Origin: Rhyacophila brunnea
Taxonomy: Eukaryota; Arthropoda; Insecta; Trichoptera; Rhyacophilidae
Assembly: GCA_022495005.1 (NCBI GenBank)
Contig: JAGYXB010001045.1
Location: forward strand, 434,001-498,000
Direction of reading: 5' to 3'
DNA length: 64,000 bases
In this document: piece by piece, positions 10,501 to 21,926 of the stretch
How the letters are laid out: every line of letters starts with the position of its first letter
Position numbering within the stretch: position 1 is the first letter of the stretch
Position numbers and translations under genes: made by a program
Notes under the pieces: generated by a model
Told to the model about the DNA's origin: nothing
Databases searched by the model: none
What the model saw: the letters and a program-made list of their open reading frames with translations, nothing else

Positions 10501-11175
10501 ATTGTACTTCGATTATTAACCGACGTCGTGGATTTCGCCAATATTTTTATGATGTAACTTACTTGAACTTGCTAATAATTTATAATTAACTATTTCTTTT
10601 ATTTAACGAATAATTTACAAGATTTAAGAATGTACCATTCTGATTATTGAGCATATATAATTTTGAAAAGCACTTTCTGAGAGAATAATATATTATAACC
10701 AATAGAAAAATCTTTTTTGAAAAAAGTAAGCCACCCCGGCCGGGAAAATCAATATATCCTATATCTGTTTGTAATGCTTTAAAATAATATAAATATGTAA
10801 GAGCGAAACAGGGAGAAGACTTATTTAAAGGGGTAATGCGAGAGAAAATATAATATATGCGTAAACGCAAATTCAGAGATCGTTTATTTTAATCGGGCCA
10901 TGAAAGAAAACAAATGATAGTTTGTCAGATGCTTACAGTGTAGCATATCGCCGAACTAAAAATGTTGCCTGGAATTTTTTCTGGTTAAATTGTAATCTTT
11001 TATAAAACAATTTATATTATTCATTTAGTTATATTATGCCACAGATAAATTGTATCTAATTGCACGTCTCTCACTTTCGTCATTAGATGTCTCTAATACT
11101 ACACATTTTTCTCGATATCGATTCTTACTTAAAAGACAATAACAGAACAATATTAAACATAATTATTTTCAATTT
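10501..11175. other. Unassigned DNA with a small dispersed repeat
   Basis: At 10878-10955 a segment (TTTTAATCGGG, GAAAGAAAACAAATGATA, GATGCTTACA) matches 30630-30715. The remainder is AT-rich and unassigned. The minus-strand frame at 10586-10870 has no recognised motif. Confidence 0.55.
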
Positions 11176-11179
11176 ATCA

Positions 11180-11640
11180 ACGGTTTTCTAAGCTCGTATT
11201 CTTATTTGTCCGGTATAAATCTTGCAATCGATTTTTAACTAACTTTCCGACTAGCTAGACATTTAAAACTTTTAAAATATATCAGAACACGATGCCAATG
11301 CATTTTTTAATACTTTTAGCCATGTTTAAGTAGAATTGGATTCATTTTCAGTTAATTCTGTTTTGTATGAAAAGTTATTTCGACACCATTATTGGTTTCT
11401 AGGGGTCTGGGATCCTAGCAACTAAATTAATAATTATATACGTGCGTTACTATGGAAATAAATATGACATATTGTCAAAATTACATTTCAGTATTATTTC
11501 CATCAAGTACAAATTTTTTTGATCGTTTAAGCTAGTCAAGTCAAGTTTATATGATTCAACAGAAAATTTAAAAACGTTGTAAGTATATAAAAAGTTCTTT
11601 TTATCTATATTTTATCGATAATTATTTTCTTTGAATTACA
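11180..11640. mobile_element. MITE-A copy 2
   Basis: It has the MITE-A blocks in order: ACGGTTTTCTAAGCTCGTAT, AATCGATTTTTAACTAACTT, TTCATTTTCAGTTAATTCTG, the internal CTAGGGGTCTGGGATCCTAG hairpin near 11400 and AAAAACGTTGTAAGTATATA at the right end. The GTCCGGTGGTTG segment is partly deleted relative to copy 1. Confidence 0.82.
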
Positions 11641-11644
11641 TATT

Positions 11645-12375
11645 ATGTTGTTGGTTAGTTTTTTAAGCCAAATCAAAATAGAAGAAAATAAAATTATTCT
11701 TATATCTTAACCAAAATTATGTATGATTTAATCGCGTAAGTTTAGGTATTATGTAGATAGACGATTATGTTTTTACTATTAATTAAGGCTTGGTTTACGT
11801 AGAGTTTAATTAAAATTTAAAACTAACCAACACTATTTGAAATTTGTAACACCTATTAGATCAGGGCTAATCAGCCTAGTCCCTACCGCCCACTAGTGAG
11901 CATTCCAGCTTTCATGGTGGGCGGTTGGAGCTTTCAAAACATTTTCAATAATAATTTAATTAATAATTAAATGTAAATTCATCAGACTTCAAGCTTCTAT
12001 GTATGCAAAGTATAAATAAAAAGATAGATTTAACTACAGTAAGTTGTTTTATAAAAAATATTTATGCCAAAGTAATGCTGTAATGTAGTAAAGTTTATAA
12101 GTTTATGCTGACATAAAGTATTTGGTAAGTAAGTATTATTAGACCTATGCTTTAACTTATTGTAACTCTACTTCATAAATTTAACCATTACTGTGGGACC
12201 GGTAGGCGGTTAGAAAATTTTACTACTAACATAGATAAAAAGTGGGCGGTAGGTATAAAAAGGTTTACAACCCCTTTATTAGACCAATAAAAACAAATAC
12301 GTATGAATGACTGACAAAGTTTTGTGTTCAGTATTTATGTCGGATTTTAACAGCTTACCTTCACCCTTCGCCACT
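11645..12375. mobile_element. MITE-P copy interrupted by a hAT-like element
   Basis: The left part has TTGTTGGTTAGTTTTTTAAG and the palindromic centre (GTATGATTTAATCGCG, AGATAGACGATTATG). The right arm holds GGCTTGGTTTACG, AAACTAACCAACAC, then after an insertion AATAAAAACAAATACGTATG, GACTGACAAAG and TTCACCCTTCGCCACTAGG. The insertion at about 11862-12277 is listed separately. Confidence 0.8.
11862..12277. mobile_element. hAT-like non-autonomous element nested in MITE-P
   Basis: The left end CAGGGCTAATCAGCCTAGTC leads into CCTACCGCCCACTAG, and the right end read in reverse is AGGGGTTGTAAACC ... CCTACCGCCCACTTT, so the terminal and subterminal parts are inverted repeats. The flanks are CTATTAGA (11853-11860) and TTATTAGA (12276-12283), an 8-bp target duplication with one mismatch, as hAT elements make. 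Start CAGGG and CCGCCCAC subterminal blocks fit hAT ends. No transposase frame is present. Confidence 0.78.
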
Positions 12376-12724
12376 AGGTGGTGAGATTCAACTGAAGTCA
12401 TATAAGTATATATATATATGTTTGTTAATGTCAGCCTTTCAAGTTTTTTTCATAGACAACTTACTTCGATTTATCACGCAGCAGAATCAATCCATAGGGA
12501 AAGTACAAGATCACGGCATTTTCCTTGATTTATTGCCACGTCACGGACCATTTTCTATTTACCATTGCAGCGTTTAAAGGATGGATGGCCACGGAGATAG
12601 AATTCGTGCAATTATGCTACTAGGAAGCACAGTATCGCACTCACGATCGGCATTCAAAGTAATATATTGTTTCAATAACGTGCTTTTACAAAATACTATC
12701 ATCTCATTGATTGTTACGTTGCTT

Positions 12725-12860
12725 TCCCGGGCGGCCAATGTAGACCAATGCATAAAACACTGGGTATTCGTCAGAGGGTTCCGGATTCGATCTCAAAGCT
12801 TAGATATTTTTGTTACTGTTTCATCATTAACACAACTACACTCCATCACCGAACCTCGTG
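12725..12860 (+). repeat. SINE-like tRNA-derived head
   Basis: The stretch GGGCGGCCAATGTAGACCAATGC followed by a B-box-like GGATTCGATCTC (about 12782) and TTGTTACTGTTTCATCATT resembles a tRNA-derived SINE of the SINE-B kind. The A box is poor. The 101-codon open frame across 12581-12886 is a by-product. Confidence 0.5.
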
Positions 12861-12889
12861 GCATTTATGGTAACATTAGAAGATAAAAT

Positions 12890-13835
12890 ATTCCCTCCAG
12901 ATTTGGCGGAGACATCTATTCTCAAAGCTCAAATGTGAGACGCAGCGGCTAGGCCAATAATATAAGATACCCCGAATCAGAGCTGATGCTGCTGATGTAT
13001 GTATAAGAGATTAAAATTTGAGGTATAACAATTAAAATATTATATTATGTTATATTATATAAATGTATATTTTAATAACCGATTAATAAATCATATTAAT
13101 TGATTCCAATAATTCTATATAATATATAGATTGTAAAGGATATTTTATTAAGTAATGTAAGAAAAAAATTCCATCTTTGATAATACACTATGCATAATAA
13201 TATTTACCAATGGCGAAAGGTGCCTGTTAGAAGTAGGTAGGCTGTAGTACATAACTGAAAAAAAGTACTTACATTTTACAGTAGGTATTTGAATTTTGTT
13301 CATCTGCAATATTTTACGTAATAAAAAAATAATATATTTCACCTTTTTGTAAAAGATATTACAGAAAAAAGTCAAAATATTATAAAATATATATTTTAAA
13401 AAATATTTCTCACCGCGAATTGAGTAGAAAAATGTGCTATCACGAGAGTCGAACGGCTAGACCATAAGACCAACGGACGAATCCAGCGCACTGAAATGAA
13501 TATAATATACAAATGTAGACGGTAGAGTACACGCTTTCTAACTTTGCACTTTTTACTACACTAATACGCCTCTTTGCCTGATACCTCGCATACAATTAGA
13601 TCAATTCACTTGTATTAATATATGTGGTAAAAAAATATTTCTAGAATATAATTAGATCATGTTTATCCTAAAGCCGGTGTGCAAAGTTATGAAGATGCAA
13701 CTCTACAAAACGGCATGTTCAGCTTTATACAAAAAGTAATATGCCACTATTTTTTTTTATATTGTGGCTATGTGTTTTTTACAGTGCATGTATGAATTAT
13801 TGTTTGTGTGTATTGTGTGCGTGATATGTACCAAA
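12890..13835. other. Unassigned AT-rich DNA
   Basis: At 13440-13495 the minus strand has a tRNA-like string (TCTTATGGTCTAGCCGTTCG then ACTCTCGTGATAGC) that may be a degenerate SINE head. The remainder shows no repeat or coding signal. Confidence 0.35.
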
Positions 13836-13839
13836 TTAC

Positions 13840-14070
13840 TTAAAGCCTTTGGCATATTGCGCCGTGGGTCCCAGGTTCGAATCCTTGGTCTGGAAAATAC
13901 CTACACATATTGTTTTTCAATTTCTGTATAAGTCAGAGTATGGGTCTAATAGGTCGAGCAAATGACTGACATCCATTTCTCGTAAAAAACAAAATCTGCC
14001 AATACAAACCTCCACTCTGTGGAGGTCCGTAATATGATCCTATTAGGATCGGACATGGTCGGAATGTATG
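13840..14070 (+). repeat. SINE-A copy 2
   Basis: The plus strand reads GCCGTGGGTCCCAGGTTCGA with the B box (GGTTCGAATCC) near 13874, then TATTGTTTTTCAATTTCTG, TGACATCCATTTCTCGTAAA, CCTCCACTCTGTGGAGG and the 3' palindrome GATCCTATTAGGATC. The tRNA-like head upstream of 13855 is diverged. Confidence 0.87.
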
Positions 14071-15149
14071 ATTGTGTTGATTTCTGCTACGTATTAGTAC
14101 CAATATATTATTATTGACCCAGTAGGAGTAGATACATTTCCATCTAGCTGGTAGTCAATTTATAATACATTCTTATATATTATATTACAATAGATATCTT
14201 TGGATTTAACTAGGTTAATAGGCAATTAAAAAGTGTTTTACTTAAGAAGATAGGCTTTATATTGTAATCGCATATTATAAAGTTTTTGCCACAGATATTT
14301 ACGAACTTAGAGAATTTAGTCATAAAAGATAGAAGACATTATCTTTTCTAAGTCAACAGATAAAACAAAGCTATATCGAATATTCTCTCATAGTAGCCAA
14401 ACTAATAATAATATAATCAATCAATCTTTTGTTGCGAAGAGAGAAAGCTAGGCGTCGAGATAATTATGTAACATAAGCCTTGTATTAGTTAGACATATTG
14501 CCTGATTTCTCGACTATCTTGAGGAACAAAATGAACAGCTTAATAATCATTATTGATTGGCTACTTTTTATTTAGTTTACTATTTCTTCATTTTTATGAT
14601 GTTATTATTTAAAAAAAAAATAGCAATTGCTATTTAAAGTAAATTTTTGCTCCAATTAATATATCTATCTCTTTTTGGGACCCAGGGGGCATATAATAAG
14701 AGCTATGACGTAGATCAAACCATTTTAGAACGTGTAAAAAGCCTGCTCAAGTTTAGTGTTAAACAAATCAGTACATATATATAGTATGGAAATCTTGATC
14801 TCTACGAAGCATCAAAGTAATCTTTAAGGTCAGTCCAATTTTTAAACACCAGTACAGGGTTTTTCAAGCTGTGTTCCAAGAATTTATTAGAAGAGTACCA
14901 GAAGAGTGTGTCAAAACAAACTATTATTATTCTAATTCCGTTTACTACAACACATTAATGTGAAACAGGATTTTATTAAAATGCTACAACGAAGTGAAAG
15001 TCCAGGAACAGGTTCGATGCTACACCAGCTGATGTGAGAATTCAATTTTTCAATATTGTGCTGATGAAGATTCGCAATTTAAGAACCCAAAACCATCGAA
15101 GTCATTAAAGAACTTTATTCACTTATAATATAGATATTATCTAATAATC
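14071..15149. other. Unassigned AT-rich DNA
   Basis: No open frame of note, no repeat match in the window. Poly-A and poly-T tracts are scattered. Nothing recognised. Confidence 0.4.
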
Positions 15150-16018
15150 ATCATCAACATCATCAGCCTGAATCTATCCGCTGCTGGATGAAGGCCTCTT
15201 CAAGCTGCTTTCACTTCTCTTGGTCCTGTTAATTGCGTTGCCACGTACTTCCGCAGAACTTTATCATTTCATCGATCCAGCGGCCTCTAGGTCTACCTTG
15301 TGGACGTTTTGTACTTCTTGGATACCACTGTATGGCTAGATTTGTCCAACGATTGTCTCTTCTTAGAGCTATGTGTCCAGCCCATTTCCATTTAAGGCTT
15401 TTAATAAACTCTATTACATCGCAAACCCTTGTCTGCTTCCTTATCCACTCATTCCTCTTTTTGTCCTTTCGCGTTATGCCCAGCATGCACCTCTCCATAC
15501 CACGTTGTGCTACTCTAAGTTTCTGAATCTCTCTTTTACTTAGGGTCTGTATGTTTCACACGCATATGTGATCACGGGAAGCACACACTGGTTGAACACT
15601 TTGCGCTTTAGGCACAGTGGAAGGTCACTTTTGAAGACATTATTCAGGCAGCCAAAAGCATTCCAGCCTAGCTTTACTCTGCGAATAATTTCATCAAATA
15701 TACATCCATCTATAGACACGTGTTGTCCCAGATATATGTAGCTTTTCACCTGTTCGAGCTGAGTGCCATTGATGCGGATCTCTTTTTGGCCCGCAAAGCG
15801 GTTGAACATGACTTTTGTCTTTGTTAAATTTATTTTCAAGTCTACTTTGTTGCTTACTTCAGCGAGTTCCTGCATTCTGCTTTGGAGGTCTTCTGAGTCT
15901 TGCGAGATAATTACTATGTCATCGGCAAAGCGCAGATGACTCAGGTATTCTCCATTTATGGGGATCCCTTTGTCATTCCAGTCAAGTTGCCTGAATAAGT
16001 CTTCATAATCTGTCTAAT
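15150..16018 (-). mobile_element. RTE-type LINE, 5'-truncated, best-preserved copy
   Basis: Read on the minus strand from 16018, the piece encodes EDLFRQLDWNDKGIPINGEY, then HLRFADDIVIISQDSEDLQS with the catalytic FADD at about 15925, MQELAEVSNKVDLKINLTKT, VMFNRFAG, QVKSYIYLGQHVSIDG, the thumb (LGWNAFGCLNNVF, LPVITYACETYRP), a frameshift, and a tail MERCMLGITRKDKKRNEWI, LKWKWAGHIALRRDNRW and GRPRGRWIDEMIKFCG. This is the palm-thumb and C-terminal part of an RTE ORF2. The 3' end runs into a short GATGATGTTGATGATGAT repeat at 15150-15172, the tail type of the RTE clade. The endonuclease and first RT blocks are absent. At least one frameshift near 15535 and the truncation make it dead. Confidence 0.93.
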
Positions 16019-16525
16019 AATAATTACTAAATATTATATAATTAATATTTTTTCTCATTTTATTGTTTTAATTACTGATTATATATTATTTATCTACCTA
16101 CAAAATAAACAAGGTATTTGTTTTAAGGTTTGCTTCCAGGACAACTTTTAAAGGCTTTCACCGTTCATTGTGCCACGGTATTTTTCCGAATTGACGCGGC
16201 AACGTCATAAAAGCATATTGTGTGTCAATCGAAACGAAAAAATATTTAGGTATAAACAAACACATAGGTACAGATAAAATGTTTTTTCTTTCATGAAAAA
16301 AAAAAAAATATATATTAACCAGCCAGAATTTTTTTCAATGTAAAAATACTTTATTGAAAATTGTTTTCAAATGAAAAATTCATCAGGGAAATGTTATGAT
16401 GTTTTTAGTGCAAAGCTTTTCCTGTCAAATACAGCATGAAAAAATAAATAAAATTCTATTAAAAATCCATCAAATCAGATTGTGTCACTTCCGTCAGTGT
16501 TTTTGTGCTAGATTAAAATATTATA
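16019..16525. other. Unassigned AT-rich DNA
   Basis: AT-rich, with poly-A near 16295-16315. The 66-codon frame at 16396-16596 has no recognised motif and overlaps a MITE-P arm. Confidence 0.4.
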
Positions 16526-16529
16526 TCAA

Positions 16530-16670
16530 TCGTGTAATAGACGATTATTTTTTTACTATTATTTATTATGGCTTAGTTTACGCACGGTTTAATTGAATTT
16601 TAAAAAGTAACCAACACAATCTGTAAATAATTTTAGGCTTAGTTCAATGAAAACAAATACGTATGCAGTA
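16530..16670. mobile_element. MITE-P, right arm only
   Basis: The arm blocks GTGTAATAGACGATTATT, TTATTATGGCTTAGTTTACG, GTAACCAACACAATCTGTAA and TTCAATGAAAACAAATACG are present in order. It joins directly to the repeat at 16681, so one element probably inserted beside or into the other. Confidence 0.72.
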
Positions 16671-16680
16671 ACGGTTCAAA

Positions 16681-16838
16681 GGCTTTCTAGGTGGTGGGGT
16701 TTAGCCATTAATTATTAAATATACATACCTACCTACTTTCTCATATTATACATTATATACCAAGCTACTTATAATAATATGATTTTATTAATGAGAAATG
16801 AGTAATAATATGATTACCTGAGTCGTTACTTAATCACA
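16681..16838 (+). repeat. Dispersed repeat, second copy of 13-193
   Basis: It matches the minus strand of 13-193 end to end, from CTAGGTGGTGGGGTTTAGCC to GAGTCGTTACTTAATCAC. See the first entry. Confidence 0.7.
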
Positions 16839-17950
16839 CTTAAAAAGCGTGCTTAAAAATATTAACTTAATAATAATTATTATTATAGAATTACCATTAT
16901 CAGTTTTGACCAACGACATTACAGCGAGCATTTTTACTCACCTAGAAGTTATTTGAGTCGCTCCCCAGTATGCGTAAACTAACGCTAATGCATTCACATC
17001 ATATTTTGTAGAACGAGATTTGAACCGCGGCGACGGGATGGGACTGATTGACCCGAGTCAGCAAAAAATAGATGCCGTAGCCTCTTTAATTTGTACATAC
17101 TCATAGGTGTCACCGTAAAATAAAGCGTATTTAAATAAATTAATTATTTTAATACCGCGTAATCATCGTTATTTATTACATAATTTACAATCATTACTTT
17201 ATTTATTTGGATATAAATAATGAATATCTCTATAAAATTGCGACGGGTTTAGATGGATAAAATAAATTAAATAGTTAATTTAATCATGTAATTAAGTAGG
17301 TATTTTATGACAATAATGAAAATATCGGGCGGGTATTTTTGATATGATAACGATGTGGGGATGGTCCCTACGCCCCTGTACGTATGACTAAGTTTAGTGT
17401 GCACAATGTATCTCGGATCTTAACAGCCTATCTCTACCATTCGCTACTGCTTCGTGACTAAAGTGTGTCTTATGAGATTTTTATATTACGATGATTCCGC
17501 AGCATATTTAGTATGATTGACTTGTTTTTTTTTCACTCACGACTGGTTGACAAAAGAGCTATCTGTAATGTTGTAAATCACGGGTTTTCATGTAGCGCCT
17601 AGCAAAACTACATGCATGTTTCTTAATCCAGGATAAAAAAACGATAGATTTGACGTATGGCTAACAATTTAATAAGAAGTCAGTTAACATAACCTCAATT
17701 TTGTGGAGGTCTACATAATATTATACTTTACTTTGTGGTGGAAACGGTAATTAACCTTAAAATGGGAGCAATTGCACAATTGCACAATTGCACAATAGCA
17801 ATTTATAATCTCAATTTGGTGCTTTGAAGCGCATTTGTTCTTCATTTGCAATCTGTTTTGATAGTGTGGTGTCATATTCAAAAGGCATTTTTATAATTAT
17901 TCCTCCATTCGAGTCGATTTTTGACTGGACACTAAAAGTTGCACTTATTA
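16839..17950. other. Unassigned DNA with a MITE-P end fragment
   Basis: At 17375-17455 there is a piece of a MITE-P end (CGTATGACTAAGTTTAGTG, ATCTTAACAGCC, CCATTCGCTACTGC). At 17010-17030 the minus strand has GGTTCAAATCTCG, a possible SINE B box. A direct GCACAATTGCACAATTGCAC repeat is at about 17770-17790. The rest is unassigned. Confidence 0.5.
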
Positions 17951-17951
17951 C

Positions 17952-18075
17952 CTGTCCAACATGTCCATGGTGAAGAAATACAAGATGCAAACCACATATC
18001 AAGGGAATGTCCTGAAATGTGTACGGAAAGAACAGACATGCTCAAGTCGATTCAACGAGTTATTGGGCTCATAGC
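17952..18075 (+). mobile_element. R1/I-like LINE ORF2 C-terminal remnant
   Basis: One plus-strand frame reads GEEIQDANHISRECPEMCTE, followed by RTDMLKSIQRVIGLIA, after a CPTCP string in the adjoining frame. This is the Cys/His motif region at the end of ORF2 in R1/I-type non-LTR elements, and it parallels the piece at 42640-43060 (CPCGGSIQDAKHILWECLRM). A frameshift breaks the motif. No RNase H or RT domain is left. Confidence 0.6.
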
Positions 18076-18084
18076 TTTTTTTTC

Positions 18085-18295
18085 ACCATGTCCAATCCCA
18101 TAATGATCATATGGGTCTACACAGAGTGGAGGTTGTAATAACTTAGGCACTTTTTCAACCTATTAGGTCTATAACAAAACACACATTAAAAAACAACATA
18201 TTTTAATATTATTGACAGACCTGGGATTGCAATCCGGGTTTCACAACATTATAAACTATCACGATAACCGTTCGGCCATCGTGAACTGTAATTTA
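18085..18295 (-). repeat. SINE-A copy 3, diverged
   Basis: On the minus strand the head is GATGGCCGAACGGTTATCG (A-box region) and GGATTGCAATCC (decayed B box, near 18222-18233), then a body with ACCTCCACTCTGTGTAGACC and a remnant of the 3' end (CATTATGGGATTGGACATGG). It aligns with copies 1, 2, 4 and 5 over the full length but is the most diverged. Confidence 0.72.
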
Positions 18296-19259
18296 TAATT
18301 TTAAGATATACATTAGTTCTCCGCGTTCCTCTCTCCCATGGGGATATTTTATTAAATGAGTATATTTAAACTCATTCAATGCACACTTGAGAGCGTAGTC
18401 ACTTTAGTCTTAGGTAACTACTACTGAGACATTCTCACCAAACAAAAAAAATACTGATGCTTCACATCCAAACGTAGGATCCCGTCATATTATGATTAAG
18501 ACTGTGTGCGGAGCGATGAATCCATTAATTTTATTAAATAAACGTCAAACTAAACATTTCAAATAATGATAATACTTTACAACTCCCTCTAACACTTCAT
18601 TATTATTTATCACATAATAGGTACCTATAAAATCCCCTCATCCAACCCCAACATCTTCGATGATCCTTTATATTATCAGAACTTATATTATACATATATT
18701 AGAGAATATGATAATATCACATTATGTACCTATTTAAAAACATTATTTTATTAGTTGTTTCAAGCTTTAAAATATTCCTTCAATCCACTATAATGTTTCA
18801 ATTCGCCCATCGCTAACAACAGGTGAAACAAGAAATAATGCATCGTAAATAATTCACTCTAGAATTTCGAAACAGTAACTTATCGCAGCAGCTTTCAGGC
18901 GTAATGAAGATTAAAGAGTTTCTCATTGGATTTATATATATAGGTATATATTCCGACGAAGTGAGAGCGATGCATCTTCATTATGGAAAATAATTCACTT
19001 GCCACCCCCGCAAGAGGCAATAACCTCTCAGTAATCTGTGCGATTAGCTGACGACCTTTGACGGGCACATCACTTTGTCATTGTTTCTTAATATCAAGGG
19101 GTTGCATTATATTTAATAATCTTTATTCAAACGACTGACAGCTTTCAGATAATTAATTATTTGTAAGATAAATTATGTTTTTAACCCGAGGATTTTAAAC
19201 TATATAAAAGGAGTACTCCTATTATGAACATGGGCACGATAAAAGTGTTTTATAGTATT
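18296..19259. other. Unassigned DNA with a possible low-copy regulatory block
   Basis: Between about 18790 and 19095 the sequence has a balanced base composition, includes GCGATGCATCTTCATTATGG, CAAGAGGCAATAACCTC and TAGCTGACGACCTTTGACGG, and has no match elsewhere in the window. This is how non-coding DNA under constraint often looks, but only cross-species alignment can show it. Confidence 0.35.
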
Positions 19260-19400
19260 CAATTCAATTTAATTCAATTTATTTATTTTACATATTGTGG
19301 ACATTAAAAATAATAAGTTTAAAACGTTCACAACATGACATTTAGAAACAAAGAAATATTATTAAAACAGTATTAGGTACATAACAAAAGAGATAAATCA
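19260..19400 (+). repeat. Short dispersed repeat shared with 2300-2362
   Basis: A TTCAATTTAATTCAATTT tract is followed by CATATTGTGGACATTA and ACGTTCACAACATGACATTT, matching 2300-2362. The source family is unknown. Confidence 0.55.
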
Positions 19401-19407
19401 GTATTAT

Positions 19408-19740
19408 GCCCTTCTAAGGAAGAAGGCAGTAACTGACTCTCACACACTTTCGAGATAAATGACACAATGTGTTTTTTCTCAAACTTTAATACTGTGAATT
19501 AATAAAAATCGGTGGTAGTTTTTATAAGTATGATATTAAAATACAAACAAAGTGATAATAAACAAGCAATAACTGCAATGAATAGGAGCAATTACTTCTT
19601 TTTTGCTAAAAAAAATGTATTATTTTAGAAGAAGTCTATTTTTTCACTAAGGATTTTAACGGTATTTTAGTGATAATACTGATTTTAAAGTGAACAATTT
19701 CACAAATTTAGCGAGTTACTGCCTTCTTCCTTGGAAAGGC
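19408..19740. mobile_element. MITE with about 27-bp inverted repeats
   Basis: The left end GCCCTTCTAAGGAAGAAGGC continues into AGTAACT; the right end in reverse is GCCTTTCCAAGGAAGAAGGC, also into AGTAACT. About 24 of 27 positions agree. The 280-bp middle has no open frame. A single copy is seen here. Confidence 0.78.
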
Positions 19741-20173
19741 AGTAAATTATGTTATTCTACAGTATAAAAATGTGTAAATACAACAAATATTAATTATATA
19801 GGTACTAGGAAGTACACCGGATGAGTTAAGCAGACCCTATTTTAAGAATTTATAAAATAACGTCCACCTATACTCATCCTCACGTTTGTAGTGATATATT
19901 GTAGTGATATTTTTTGCTAGCATATAAACAGACATTGGTAGAAAACAATAATTCTAATACACACGCGAATTGCCTATGTTACCGCTATGTACTGATTTAC
20001 CTATACCGACCGAACGAAACATAGATAAGTTGATAGGTTACATGTCAATTTTTGTACGTAGTATATCTCGCCGTAGTTCAGGTCACTGTAATCTGTCTTC
20101 TCGGGAAAAGATTTCCGTATAGCATTGAGATGAAAAGTTACGCGTTGTTGGTGGAGGAGATTTAATAATAACA
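19741..20173. other. Unassigned DNA
   Basis: No repeat match in the window and no coding signal. The part 20030-20160 is somewhat GC-richer (ATATCTCGCCGTAGTTCAGG). Confidence 0.4.
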
Positions 20174-20453
20174 TTAATTGATATCAAACACCTCGTCAAC
20201 TGAATGCAGAACTGTTCTAACTTACATTTGAAATTTTTGAGGATACAGTTTTTTGAAACAACTTACTGAAATTATTTATTATCGTTACGGATAAATGGAT
20301 GCATCATATTTTAGTTGGATTATTAATAAAAAAAATGGTGCATACACTTGTCCATATAAATAATAAATAACTGAAGTAAGCTCTCTCAAAAAACTCTTCT
20401 GCAAAATATTTCAAATGTGAGTTAGAATAGTTCTGCATTCAGCTGACGACCTG
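20174..20453. mobile_element. Fold-back MITE with about 105-bp arms
   Basis: Left arm from about 20190 (CCTCGTCAACTGAATGCAGA, CTGTTCTAACTTACATTTGA) is matched by the reverse complement of the right arm ending about 20453 (CAGGTCGTCAGCTGAATGCA ...). The flanks carry ATAATAACA at 20165-20173 and 20454-20462, a possible 9-bp target duplication, but about 15 bp on the left (20174-20189) are outside the inverted repeat, so that assignment is tentative. Confidence 0.78.
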
Positions 20454-20490
20454 ATAATAACACAGTCATTTTTATCAGATATTTGATAGC

Positions 20491-21063
20491 ACTAGCAAAG
20501 GGTGGAGGTAGGTTGTTAAGATTCGTCATGAGTAGTGCAAATTAAACTTTTTCAGTCATTTATATTAGTTTTCAACGAACTAAAACTACAATATTTGCAA
20601 TGAGTATTTGTTAGTTTTTAAAAATCAATTAACCCTGCCTAAAACAAGCCATAATAGTAAAGTTAATAGTCAAAAAATATTCGTCCACCTATAAAATATC
20701 TAAAAGTATGCCATTAAATCATGCATAAATTTGGATATTTTATAGATAGAAGAATATTTTGTATCCATCCCGTTTTGGTTTAGAAAAGACTTGGTAAATT
20801 TAAAAAAAACTAACCAAAACCTTATGTAATAATATATATTCTTAATTCAACGATAACAAATAAGTATGACTGAAAAGTATGAAGTGTTTTTATCGGATCC
20901 CCATAGCATACCAAAACTACTATAGTTTGGTTTAGACAGGAATTAATTATTTTTTAAAACAAACCAAAAGTATTTATTTATTTTGTATTTAGTGTTATTT
21001 AAATAAAAACAAATATGTACGTATGACTGACAAAGTGTGCACTATTTATGATCTTAACAGCCA
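20491..21063. mobile_element. MITE-P, near-complete palindromic copy
   Basis: The left arm begins AAAGGGTGGAGGTAGGTTGT with GTTTTCAACGAACTAAAACT and TTTGTTAGTTTTTAAAAATC; the right arm carries the reverse complements, ending GACTGACAAAGTGTGCAC and ATCTTAACAGCC. The centre (CATTAAATCATGCATAAATT) is itself self-complementary. A second pair of arm blocks at 20880-21000 suggests a partly duplicated right arm. Non-coding. Confidence 0.8.
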
Positions 21064-21110
21064 CAGAAAAGAAATTTCTAATTAAATTTACTTATCTACA
21101 TATTTTTACC

Positions 21111-21606
21111 ACGTTTTTCCTATCTCGTATTCTTGTCTGTCCGGTGGTTGTTTATCCAGTACAAATCTTGAAATTGATTTTTAACTAACTTCCCTACAAG
21201 CCAGGGAAACTTTTAGAATATATGAGAACACGATGCCAATGCATTCTTTTAATAATTTTAGCCATCTTTAAGTAGAATTGAATTCATTTTCAGTTAATTC
21301 TGTTTTGTATGGAAAATTATTTCAGAAAAATCCGTAAAAAGTAAAATACTACTATTGGTTGCTAAGTGGGTGATCCTAGCAACTAGATTATTAATAATAT
21401 ATACGTGCGTTACTATTAAAATCAAAATGACATTCCAGTAGGTATTCTATATTGATTTGTTTGTTGCAAAATAGCAAAAAAATGATTTGTTGACAATTGC
21501 CTTATTTGTCCTAAATTATTAATACATAGAATTGTCAAGTTTATATGATTCAAAAGAAAATTTAAAAACGTGGTATATAAAAAGTTGTTTTTATCTTGTA
21601 ATTATC
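21111..21606. mobile_element. MITE-A copy 3
   Basis: It runs from ACGTTTTTCCTATCTCGTAT through GTCCGGTGGTTGTTTATCC, TTCATTTTCAGTTAATTCTG and the internal GGTTGCTAAG...CCTAGCAAC hairpin to AAAAACGTGGTATATAAAAA. A TTGTTTGTTGCAAAATAGC segment near 21460 is not in the other copies and may be a small insertion. Confidence 0.82.
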
Positions 21607-21926
21607 TAAGTATATTGTTTTTCCCATGTATTCCTGTGGTTTTTATTACGTATTTTGTAAGACGTGTTTTATTTAGACATGAGTTAATAAGTTCCTATAT
21701 ATCGGGTTTCATTTAATTTAATACAATTCCACTAAGAATTATTATTGACATTTTTTTTTTAAACAAAGTATATTTTATAAATGCCACTGCAATGACATTA
21801 TTAATGGACATCGCACTCAGTACAGTAGCTAGCAAGTAAATTCGGGCATAGCGACATTCACACATGTACCTATAGGTAGACGTCACGTGACAAAATTTCG
21901 CAATTTCCATCATGCGATATCACACA

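Noticed and set aside
12581..12886. 101-codon plus-strand frame
   Set aside because: It runs across a tRNA-derived SINE-like segment and has no protein motif.
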